This document shows positions 26,246 to 37,200 of a stretch of 64,000 bases of DNA, one piece after another. The notes beneath the pieces are model-generated. The model was not told the DNA's origin and did no database searches. It worked only from the letters and a program-made list of their open reading frames with translations. The position numbers were made by a program, and so were the translations under genes. Source of the stretch: Tiliqua scincoides (lineage: Eukaryota > Chordata > Lepidosauria > Squamata > Scincidae); the NCBI RefSeq assembly GCF_035046505.1, contig NC_089822.1, positions 116,391,307-116,455,306 on the forward strand, in the 5' to 3' direction. Every line of letters starts with the position of its first letter. The first letter of the stretch is position 1.

Positions 26246-27635
26246 CCACTCCCCTTCCCTTCTCTCCCCAGTTTTCCCCCATGCAAGGGACCATACTCCT
26301 GCTAGGGACTGGCTCTACCCCACACCTCACCTGAGACTGGCTCTTCCCTCAAATCCTCATCCAGCAATGCCAGATTCCTTCTAACTGGAACTTCCACAGG
26401 GAGGAAGTTATATTTTCATTCCCCCCCCCCAACACACAATCCTTTCCCTCCATCACTCTTAATACCTAAATGAAGATATTCCCATGTGACTGAAGTTGTA
26501 TCAAAGTTGCTGTACTCTGTATCCTTCAGGGATCCATTTTATAAGCTCCTTCCAGTGCCTGTAGGGATTTAGGGGAAAACTGTACATTACATGCAATTGC
26601 ATTACATTGAACCCTGATAGCTGCCTTCTCTGGGGAAAAGCATTTTTGGGCATCAACTTTTACCCTCTGTGAGGCAAATGCACACCTGAAAACAGGAAGA
26701 ATTAAGCACACCCACCATTTTTTTCCTTTCCAGGTAATCTTCTCACAAAGCTACTTTCCCTGGGGATAGCAAAAAATAGCCATTTGGGACTGAAAGCAGA
26801 TAGTTGCATGCCATATGTAATTTGGCTTCATTTCTCCTTCTAATGGTGATGATGTTATGTCAAGAACAATCTCCCTTTTCTCAGTCCCTGCTGGACAGAC
26901 TTTATTCTTCACCCCACCATCTGTGCCCCTATTCTTTTGTGCCTCACAATTTTTCCTTTTTACAACCTGATCCCTGTGAACTGGCTTCTTCATTTGACAG
27001 ACTTCTCACTCTGCCCTCTTTCCTACCCTTGTTTATCCTGATCGTGTTGTGAACCTTTGGTTCCTGTATACTGAGAGGATACTGGAATGGCTGCCACTTA
27101 AGTCGGAGGATGTGGGTGCATGAAGAGCCATTCGAAACCATCTCTTCCACACATCCCACTAGCCAGTCCCCTGCCTCACACCTTGCCACTTCACATTCCC
27201 ACAGGCCTCTCTGTTTGTCTTGCGTCCATTTTGTCCCCTCAATCCCTCTTAGTTCCTCTAGGTTAAAGTGTGGGAAGATTTGTGTGTGTGTGTATGTGTG
27301 TCTCTCTCGTGTGCTGGACATAGGGACAGGGTGGTGGCTCTGTCCCCTTCCACTTGCTGCCACCTGCTGTAACTTATTGTAACTTATTAAAGAAGCAGGT
27401 TGAACTTTTGTTGACACTCCTGAGAACTAATGAGTTTTGGGTGAAGGTCAGACTTTGGCATGAGCAAGAAAGGCCTGGGGCCTGTTTTGTGTCAGAGGCT
27501 TCCTTCATCCCAAAGCTGGCTTTATGGTTAACAATCTGCCTGTAACTCTAGGGGGATATGAGAGGGTCACCTCCCTCCACCCCAAAGCTGCTCAGTTGTC
27601 TCAAGTTAATAAATACTTAGTCTATCTCTGGCTCC
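26246..27635 (+). other. GDI1: GDI1 3' UTR with two candidate polyadenylation signals
   Basis: Noncoding sequence after the TGA. ATTAAA lies at 27386-27391 and AATAAA at 27608-27613, so a 3' UTR of about 1.1 to 1.4 kb is likely. A short GT repeat lies near 27282-27300. The exact end is not visible. Confidence 0.6.
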
Positions 27636-28192
27636 TGTCTAATATTGTTGCAAAAGGGATGAGGCATAAAGCCTGGAACTGAACCCTCCTTGAAGTGAAG
27701 AGGCACTATGCCAAGCTCAGAAGATGAAAGAAACTGAAATATTCTTGTGACACAGAAGATGAAGGTTGGAGAAGCACCACAATCTGCCTCCATATACAGT
27801 CTTCTGGAAAGGAATCAAGACAGCTGGTGTACCAGCATATAATAGAGCCCACAGCTGTGTGAATCGTGGGTTTGCTTAGTTTGCATAGCTTAGACTAGTC
27901 ACAATCTTATACATACACAATTTATTTCTGTTGTAGAGTTTCAGGTTTTTAAGGATTTAGGAAAGGCAGGACTAGGAGTAAAACATTGGGATGAGGTGAG
28001 ACTGGGGTAAGGGATTAGTGAGCATTTGTGCAGAGATCATTCTGTATAGCCCCTCACATTTGTGCTCCTGTGCCCTACAGTGCAGGCATGTGGGGACCTA
28101 ACCTGACATCTGGACCGAACTAGCTTTTCAGATTTGACTTTGCTTTTCCCACACACTTTCTACCTTTCCTTTGTGGTACCAAAGCTTTCCTA

Positions 28193-28355
28193 GGGCTCAA
28201 TCCTATCCAATTTTCCAGTGCTGGTGAAGCTGTGCCAGTGGGGCACGCACTGCATCTTGTGGTGGAGCAGGCCCTCTTAAAGTATGGGAAAATTTGTTTC
28301 CTTACCTTGAAGCTGCATTGTGGCTACAACAGTGCTGGAAAATTGGATAGGGCCC
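28193..28355. mobile_element. GGGCCCAATCC foldback MITE, copy 2
   Basis: The ends GGGCTCAATCCTATCCAATT and AATTGGATAGGGCCC are inverted, and the interior is shared with the other five copies. Confidence 0.75.
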
Positions 28356-28529
28356 TTAGTCAACTCAAGGCAACTCACAAGGAGAGCAATTATTAACAGT
28401 ATTTAATACCGAGCAATAAAAGCATTAAAGTCAAAGCAAAGCTTTGGTAAAAGACTGCCCAAAGCTGCCTTGCAGAGAAAGCTGCTTAGGACATAATGCA
28501 TTCTACTTGGTTGTTGAGCCCAATTGGCT

Positions 28530-28857
28530 TACACAGGTGTGTGCTGCTTAATGACTGGGATACATTCTCCCATACCTGATGTTATGCAGTTAGGTCATTA
28601 AGTGAACATTCAGTCCAATCTATTGCTTTTGTTGTGTAAACAGACACTCCCTACGAGACACTAGCTGGCTGCACAGGCTCCTGGAAAAAGAGAGCCTCTT
28701 CTTTGCATTCAGAGTGTCTCTGTTGTGTAAACAGACACTCTGCAGCACGGTATGGGAGACATGATTGCCTCCTTAAAAGCATCTTTATTGTGCTTTGACC
28801 ACCTTCATATATGCGGTCTGTCATTAAGTGAACCATTGTTAAACAGTTGGTGCTTGT
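28530..28857. mobile_element. Possible Tigger-like DNA transposon remnant
   Basis: TACACAGGTGTGTGCTGCTT followed by AATGACTGGG at the left is echoed by an inverted GTCATTAAGTGAACC and GGTGCTTGTA at the right. The internal phrase GTTGTGTAAACAGACACTC occurs twice. The ends are not well defined. Confidence 0.4.
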
Positions 28858-29265
28858 ACTTTCTGAGTAGCCAATATTAATTTCTTTCTAGCAATTGTAC
28901 CCTTATCTATGCAAGTCTTGTTGAAATGAATGGGAGTTGTACAAGAGCACTTCTGTACTCCCTGGATAATATTAGTCAGTCTCCTGCTGTTTTTGGTTTT
29001 CTTATGGTAGGGCAGCCTCTGTGAGGAAGCAGGTGGAGCAGGGTCAAGAAAGTTAAAGATGGGCCTAACAAAGAGTTTGCCTGGCTGACTGGAACACTCT
29101 CAATGCTGGTGGTGGTGGTGGTAGTGCCCAGTGTGCTATTGGGGCAGTGTATGCCTTTGTTCCATGGTCTTTAGTGGCTTGATGCCAGCAATGTAATGAA
29201 GGGTGAGTGAAGGAATTACCCCTAAAATGCTTTGCATATCTTTATGCTACGATTTGTCTGTCAAT

Positions 29266-29444
29266 GGGCACAATCCTAACCCACTTTCCAGCACTGACAT
29301 AAGGGCAGTGCAGCTCTGAGGTAAGGGAACAAACATTCCCTTACTTTGAGGAGGCCTCCGTGACTGACACCCAACTGCAGGATACAGCACATGCCCCATT
29401 GGCACTGCTATGCCAGTGCTGGAAAGTTGGTTAGGATTTGGGCC
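29266..29444. mobile_element. GGGCCCAATCC foldback MITE, copy 3
   Basis: It starts GGGCACAATCCTAACCCACT and ends GTTGGTTAGGATTTGGGCC. It is very close in sequence to the copy at 35838-36016, so both belong to one subfamily. Confidence 0.8.
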
Positions 29445-29919
29445 AATATTGTTTACTAGTAGTAAAGTAGCAGTGTGTTTACTTGTAGCATATGTAGCCA
29501 GCTGTTGCCTAGGAGGAAGGGATATGAAAAACTTAGTGCAGGTGTGGTGGGAAAAGTTCACCAGATTGGACACTGGCTGAGGGTCCACCTGAACCCTTAG
29601 TAGCAGCAGCACCAAGAGGACGGTGCAGAACTTGTCCCAAAGATCACAGCGACCTAATGGCAGCTCTGCTTATTCTCTGAACCTGTGTCCCATTATGTCA
29701 GTATGAAAGCCTAGAAGATGAGTGTTTCAAAGGTGGTGCTGCTCTTAGGTGAATGTGCTGTACTGACATACTGACTGTAGGTGGCTGCATCTTCTACTCC
29801 AGCTCAGAAAACACGAAATGCCCACAGCCCCCTTTGTGAGAGCAAAGCATTGTGCCTGAAGGAGCAGAGCTGGCTTCAGGGTTACATTGCTGCGATCCCA
29901 GAGCTGCTGTTCTTAGACC

Positions 29920-30760
29920 TGCCTAGAGATGGGGGGTGGGGGGTTGTTTGCTGGCCCATTTTGGTTGGTGTTTGCAGGAGGCGCCAGTGTGCAGGCCCCT
30001 TGTGTGCCCCCTGAGGCACCTGGTGGGCCACTGGGAGACAGGCGCTGCACTGGGCTGGCACAGCGGGGCTCCTCTTCTGGGGAGGGGCAACCTCCCTGTG
30101 CGTCAGTCTCGTTCCCGCGCCTGATGACGGACGCTGTGAGGCGGGCCGGGCCGGGCCGGGCGCGGAGCCTCCGCGCAGGCCGGCGGCACTCGCCAGGGGC
30201 AGCTGCCAGCGCCCCGGGGGCGCCCCAGTGTCGCGCTCGCGGCACCGTCTCCAAGGGTGCTGAGAGCGCCGCTGAGCGGGGGGGGGAGGCGGCGCGGTGT
30301 CATCACAGCGGTGGGAGGGAGGGAGGCCCCAGCGACGCTCCACTCCGCTTCCCGTGCCAAGAGCGCAGCAGCTCCGCAAGAGTAACGCGCTCTGCCCCAC
30401 CGGAAGCGCCGACTGCGCCTCTCTGGCCGCTGGCAGGAAGCAGGAGGCGGGGGCGCTCGGGCGCCGACGAGTGACGTGCGTGAAGCCGCTGCGGAGAGGC
30501 CGGCCGTCTGCCCGTTCCTTGGGAAGGATCCTCTGGGCTGCCCGCCTCCTTGACAGGTAAGGACCCGGGTCGGAGTTCCTCGCGGGGAGGTGCAGCCCCC
30601 CCGCCCGCAGCCTCCCCACGCTGGGCTCCTGCGGCTTTTCTCTCTGGACAGGAGAGCCCCTTGCAGAGCTCTTCCTCGGGGAGGGGCTGCGGCTGGAGGG
30701 TCCGAGCCCGGCAAGGCGTTGCTGCCAGTGGGGTGGGCACCGCCGGGTCAGAGCAGGGTG
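29920..30760 (+). promoter_or_regulatory. FAM50A: CpG-rich promoter and 5' region of FAM50A
   Basis: An abrupt CpG- and GC-rich block lies about 0.4-1.2 kb upstream of the FAM50A ATG. It includes a short GGGCC iteration at 30139-30160. I see no clear TATA box. The large overlapping ORFs on both strands are GC artefacts. Confidence 0.7.
30480..30556 (+). other. FAM50A: Probable FAM50A noncoding leader exon (3' border only)
   Basis: TTGACAG|gtaagg at 30556/30557 is a near-consensus donor in the CpG island. A good acceptor (CCCTTTTGCAG) stands two bases before the start codon at 31136. Together they suggest a spliced 5' UTR. The start of the exon is a guess. Confidence 0.5.
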
Positions 30761-31135
30761 TCAAGCATAAGGCCGCTGGAGCTTGGCACCGGCCCTCCAG
30801 CTCTGGGCTGCTGAGCAGCGCCCAGGCGGCACCGCCGACAGATAACTGGGCTCTCCCACACCTTGGAAAGGTTTGCCTGTTTTCTCTTCTGTCATTTGCG
30901 ACTCATGACTTCCTGAGTGAGAAACAGTCCTGGTTATGACCTGTTTAATGACATCACTCCCTGCCTCGTGACATCATCTCCAGCCCTCAGCAGGCATCAT
31001 GAGTGCTCTTCGGCCTGCTACGCAAACCAAGTGTTAAACCCCTGGGTTAGAGGGGTCGGTGATGCTGACCTGTATAAACCACCATAGCTTTAGACACTCA
31101 TGTGCGTGTTTATGCTTCCCAGCCCTTTTGCAGCC

Positions 31136-31246
31136 ATGGCGCAATACAAAGGAGCAGCCAGTGAGGCTGGCCGGGCGCTCCAGCTGATGAAGAAGAGAGA
31201 GAGGCAGCGCGAGCATATGGAGCAGATGAGGCAGCGCATTGCTGAG
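31136..31246 (+). CDS. FAM50A: FAM50A first coding exon (residues 1-37)
   Basis: Encodes [20 protein letters not shown] and ends QRIAE|gtaatg. The ATG is in CCATGG, two bases after a candidate acceptor. Confidence 0.95.
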
Positions 31247-34200
31247 GTAATGGGAAACAGAAACCCCTGGGGAGAGATGATGGGGTGGGTGCAATGGGCA
31301 CATGGTGATGTTGAAGATGCTGTTAAAGCTAGGTACTGCAGTAGGGATATGGTCCAGAGCAATACATAGAGCAGGGGTGCTCAAACCCCGGCCCTGGGGC
31401 CACATGCGGCCCTCAAGGCCACTCAATGTGGCCCTCAGGGAGCCCCCAGTCTCCAATGAGCCTCTGGCTCTCTGGAGATTTGTTGGAGCCCGCACTGGCC
31501 CAACGCAACTGCTCTCAGCATGACGGCCAACTGTTCGACTTCTCGTGTGAGCTGTGGGATGAGGGCTTCCTCCACTGCTTGCTGTTTCATGTCTGTGATG
31601 CAGCAGAGGCAGCAAAGGAAAGGTCAGCCTTGCTTTGCGCAAGACCTCTTATAGGCCTTGAGCTATCACAAGACCTTCATTCATTCATATAAGTTCATCT
31701 TTAATATATTCATTTATGTAAACTTATGCAAATTTATTCACATTTTAAATGTAAATTAATTCCCCCCCCGGCCCCCAACACAGTGTCAGAGAGATGATGT
31801 GGCCAAAACTTTGGACACCCCAAAAACTTTGGACACCCCTGACGTAGAGGAAAGGGAAACAAAGCGAGGGGGGAGGTGTTTCTACTCCTTGTTGTTGGAA
31901 ACAGCAGAGAAACTTCACTGTTTGCCAGATCATGAGATTCCCGTGCTCCCCACTCATCTGCTGTGGTTCTTCTTTTTCTCTTTTCCATATGGTTATAATC
32001 TGCAATTCTCCTTTTAGCATTTTTCTCAGAAACTGTTCATCTTTCTGCACTCCTTTGTCATTTAGCATATCTTTCTAAGAGTTTTTTCTTACCAGCTGGG
32101 TTTGCTAAAGTTGTACCTGGCCTAGATGTTTTTAAAAGGGAATTGGACAGATCTATGGAGGAAAAATCCATTGCAGCTTACAAGCCATGATGACTATGTA
32201 TGCATCCTCTGGGTTTTAGAATTAACCTGACTTTGAATGCCAGATGCTAGGGGGTGACAAAAGGATGCAAGTGTCTTGTTGTATTGAGTGCTTCCTGGGC
32301 TATATGAGATACAGGAAGCTGGACTACATAGGCTCTTGGCTTGATCCAAATGTCTTGTCATATCTTAAGCTGTTTTTTCTCCTTCAAACCTGAATGTTGA
32401 TAATATTTATGCTAAATATTTGCTTTTCATTTTGTTTAAATTATAGTGAAGCCTTGTATGTTCTGAGTATTTTCTCTCAAGACACTGCTATCTATGTTAG
32501 GGACCACCTAATTTTGATTAATACTGTAATAAAAACCAATTTCAACTTTGATAGATGAACCTCTGGCTCTTTCACTGACCTGTTGAACCAGAAAAATAGT
32601 ACCAGGTGCTTGCAGAATCTCCTGAATTGCTTGTATTTTCTGTTTCTACCAAATTGGAGAGTTACAGCACATTCAGAAAAAATATTTAAGTGCCTAGAAA
32701 CATGAACTGCTTTTCCCACCTTGAGCTGGACCACATTATCTAGGATTTAGGGTTATCACCTTACAACTTGAATACCAGGCACACATCTTTCATATTTCCC
32801 TAATGCAGCAGGAGATAAAGGAGCTTCACCTTCTTCTGCTTATTTTTTTCCCAGCCTTGAAGTCCATCCCCATCTTGCCTACTGACCAGTAGGGCTCCAA
32901 GTTGGCCTTAAAGGAATGACAGAATTGTGGAGGAAACAGGCAGAAGTAGGCATAGTTGGGAGATTAAAAAATTTACTTCCTGTGCTTGGGTTACAAGTAC
33001 ATTTAATATAGAAATAAGTTTCATTGAATCAGTGGGACTTAGCTTCCCCATAGCGTGTTTAGGGTCAGGGAGCAAGCTTATTTTGTTTAAAGAATGTTCT
33101 GACTGATTCAGCAATCTATAACAATCATCCACAATGATATGTTTCTTCCTGTCTTCACCCAGATACATTCACAGGTATTGCTAATCTCTTCATTCTGGAC
33201 CTGGGTGAACATACACTACTTCTGTAACTTTCCTTTCTTTCTCTCCCTGTCTTTTTGATATAAGCTAGAATCCTGAATAATAGTGACTTCCCAGTTCTGA
33301 GAGCTTTCCCCTGCAGATTTTGGTTATGACAGCTCTGCTTATGACAACTTTGCACTTGCCTTGCTTGTTCCTGTGTACTCCTTGCTAGTATAACAAAAAT
33401 GCTAAGTGTCAGTGCTTGAAGATCTCAAATGGGCTTTCCTATTGTCCTGCCTTGGATCTTGCTATGGTTCTGCGAAGCACTTATTGCTTCAAAACATGAC
33501 TTTGGCTCTTCCTCCTTGGTACTTACCCTCTGGTCCTAGGCCACCAACCCTGTAGATTATAGTTTAAAAACCTCTTATCCAAATTGCAAAGACACTGCTG
33601 GAAGGTGTTTTCCTTGTCTCTCATAATGGGATCTCTTCTCTGACCTTTGGTTCTTTCTCGTGAAACGTGACTCCATGCTATCAAAGAAGCTGAATTCCTC
33701 CTGGCAGCAGCACCTGCATAGTCAGCCATACTCCTTGAGGATCTGTTCATCCCCAACTGAACCATTACAAAAAGGATTTTTTAAAAATTTTTGTTTCATT
33801 TTAATGGGACCCTTCTGGAAACTGTACGTAATCTGCACTGAGCGTTTAATATAAGGTGGGTGTGAGAACAAGAGTGTTAATGCTTATTCTCATTGAAAAT
33901 AATAAGAGGGAAGGATGAGAACATGGAAAGGATGTGAAGTTCTTCTGCACTCATCCAGCACATGGGTTAGGTTCCACCTTCTTTCTCTGCTTGGGATACT
34001 TGTAGATCTCCCAAGTTTTGTTCAATAAAGGCTTACTGGAAATTGGAGTTTTGCTATAGTCTCTCACATCATGCGGCAGACTTGATCACCTCTTTCCTAT
34101 GGCAGGAGAACATCATGAAATCCAACATTGACAAGAAATTCTCTGCCCATTATGATGCAGTGGAGGCAGAGTTGAAATCTAGCACTGTTGGTGAGTATGT

Positions 34201-37200
34201 GCAAGGGTTCAGTGTTGGGCACAGAACCCAGGAGCAGCTGCTCCCTCTGTTTTATTGAATGGATCCTGCTTCCCTGCCCTGTGCTGAAGGATTAAACTGA
34301 AGAGGCCTGATTCCTAGCATATTTTTTATGACAGGCCTGGTGACCCTCAATGACATGAAAGCCAAGCAAGAGGCTCTGGTGAAGGAACGGGAGAAGCAGT
34401 TGGCAAAGAAGGAACAGTCCAAAGAGCTGCAGCTGTGAGTTATGAGTATGCATGCATGCCCTCCAAGCTGGCTGGGATGGCAGATAAGAATTTCTCTGCT
34501 TAACTTATTTTGTGTATTGTAAGGGAGGATACGAGAGCCTAAGGAATGGGAGTGGCTAAGAATGTAAACTGTGCATCAGGAATCCCGAGTTCAGATCTTC
34601 TGGCCCTAGAACTCGGTCACCCCAATGAAGTTTATTGGCATTGGTTTTGGGGCAGGCAGAATAAAGTGTTTCTTCTTACAGTGCATGATTGACAAGGAAT
34701 TCACTGCCATAAGATGCGGTCATGGTGACTAACCTAAATGACTTTTTTATTTTAAAGCGTCAGGCAAATTCATAGAGGGTCTGCCAACTAACTAAAAAGG
34801 GCCTCCATATTCAGAGACAGTATATCTCTGAACACTGGAAGCTGGGAAGGGTTGGTTCTTTGTTCATGAATTTTTCAGAGATAGCCATTTGGCTGCTGTT
34901 GGAAACACGGTGCTAGATTAGGAGGATCTTTTGCTTGAAGCAAGTGTTCTTGTATCGTACCCATTCACTAGGCTTTAAGCAAACCACTGTTCTCTCAGCC
35001 TACCCATACACCTGCTCCCGGTGTGGAAGGGATTGTCACTCCCGGATTGGCCTTTTCAGCCACACTAGACGCTGTGCCAGAACCACCTTTCAGAGCACGA
35101 TACCATAGTCTTTCGAGACTGAAGGTTGCCAATACAATACTTCAGGGTTTCTCAAACTGAGTTGTGACCTCAAAGTCATGATTGTGGGTGGGTTGCAAAG
35201 CTGAAACTGACAAGCTGATAGCTGAGAAGGAAAATGCACGGAGCCTTATAGAAAGTGAAACTGAGCCACATTGCACGTTTACTTGTGAGTAGGCAAACCT
35301 GCTTTGGTCCATTGCAAAGGGCAGGCTGAGAGGAATCCAGTGTCATCAGAATATTCCCAATCTGATGAACGCAGCCCCCCCAAAACAGTCCAGAAAGAAT
35401 CCCTCCCTCCAAGCTGGCAAATATGTTGAGCCCTATGGAAAGCAAAACTACGCTGCATGTTCGCATTTACTTGTGAGTAAGCAGACGTGCCTTGGCTTGT
35501 GTTGACTCAATTTAAACATAAGAACTTCCATTGCACTGAGCACTGGGTAGGGCTGAAAATCTTAATGGTTTTTTTTTTGGCGGGAGGTAACTTTATTGGA
35601 GGCAAGGTATAGAGAGAATTTGCTTGGAGGAAAAGGGCTGGCTTCCCCCATCTCATCTCCCCTTATTTAATTATTTGCTTTACCTTATTTATTTTAATTT
35701 GCTTGATGGTGGCACTTCCGGCCATGATGTCACTTCCAGTGAGTTCTGGATAGATTTTCATTCTATAAGTGGGTTCTGGTGCTAAAATGTTTGAGAATCA
35801 CTGATGCACTTTACAGGGCTGTTGTGAAGATCATTGAGAGCACAATCCTAACCCACTTTCCAGCACCGTCATAAGGGCAATGCAGCTCCAAAGTAAGGGA
35901 GCAAACATTACCTTACTTTGAGGAGGCCTACGTGAGTACTACCCAACTGCAGGATGCAGCACACGTCACATTGGCACTGCTATGCCAGTGCTGGAAAGTT
36001 GGTTAGGATTTGGGCCTGAATGTTCTAAATGCTCTATAAAGGCCTAATAGTGATGTGGATGGTGTAAGCTGACTTTCTCTCCTTTCTAACGCAGCAGCTT
36101 TCTGACTGTTGGGTGGTCTCATATAGACTCCCTGTTTGAGGAAGTATGACCTGGTCCAGGGAGTATCCGTCAATAGGTCTCTTCCCTTGAAGTGTTTAAA
36201 ATCTTGGCCATTCTCAAAGGGGGAATAGTTATTTATTTTAAAATATTTGTATCCCACCATTCCCCTCTTGCAAGGGAGGCTCTCAAGGAGGCTCACAACA
36301 TAGCTAATTTTTCCTGCCCCCTTTCATGACTGAGCGTATCTGTGTTGCTAACATTTGTCCTCCACAGGAAGCTGGAGAGGATGCGGGAGCGTGAGCGCAA
36401 ACAGGAGCAGAAACGGAAAATTTCGAGCTTGTCTTTCACCCTGGATGAGGAAGAGGAAGAAGATGGAGCAGAAGAGGAAGACGAGGAGGCAGATTTGGAG
36501 CGAGAAGGTGACAGATGGGGGAGGTTGGGTTTTTTGAAATGGAGAATGAAGCTTGGGGAGACCTGGAATTTTGGGATGGCATTGGAGGGGGGTTTAGGGC
36601 TATAAAGGACAAAGGGATGGCTGTCAAGCTCAAGGAGGGGAGTTTCAGGGCTAGCTCAACTGCCCCACTTCTTTCAGAACTGCTCCCTAAGAAAAGGAAA
36701 CTGGGGAAGAATCCAGATGTGGATACCAGCTTCTTGCCTGACCGTGACCGTGAGGTATGCTGCTTTAATGGTGCCTACCCACCTCCATATTCAAGTGTTG
36801 TTGCCTGCTGTGATGGTTGAACTGCCCTTGCTCCCTTTATTTTCCCCATCTATTTCCCTTAAGAGAAGTCCCAATGTGAGCTCAACAGGAAGAGGCTTCT
36901 CTAATGCACTTTGAAACTGGCATCATTGCAGAAGGATGTCCAAACAGATCATTTTATATATTTGCTATTGTCTTCATCTGAATCCTCGGGATTGGGTTGC
37001 TGCCTTCTCCCCATCCCTGCAAAGACTTAGTGTTTCCCAGACTTCTGAGGAGAAATTTGGGAACCACTGCACTAGGAACCAGTGCAATAGCTATGTTGGG
37101 GAAATGTTATTTTGCTTTATTGTTTTCCTATAATCGTCTGCTTGTATTTTTGCTAAGATCTGCAAATGCCCAAGCTTTTTCCAAAGTCTGTTTTGTTTCA

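Larger units (their letters stand above)
27636..29920. other. GDI1-FAM50A intergenic region
   Basis: No gene is seen. It contains two GGGCCCAATCC MITEs (28193-28355, 29266-29444), a possible Tigger-like element near 28530-28857, and a short TGG trinucleotide run near 29109. Confidence 0.6.

Noticed and set aside
29882-30764. Overlapping 150-245 codon ORFs on both strands in the FAM50A CpG island
   Set aside because: Several frames are open at once, with biased Ala/Gly/Arg/Pro composition and no homology I recognise. They are GC artefacts.
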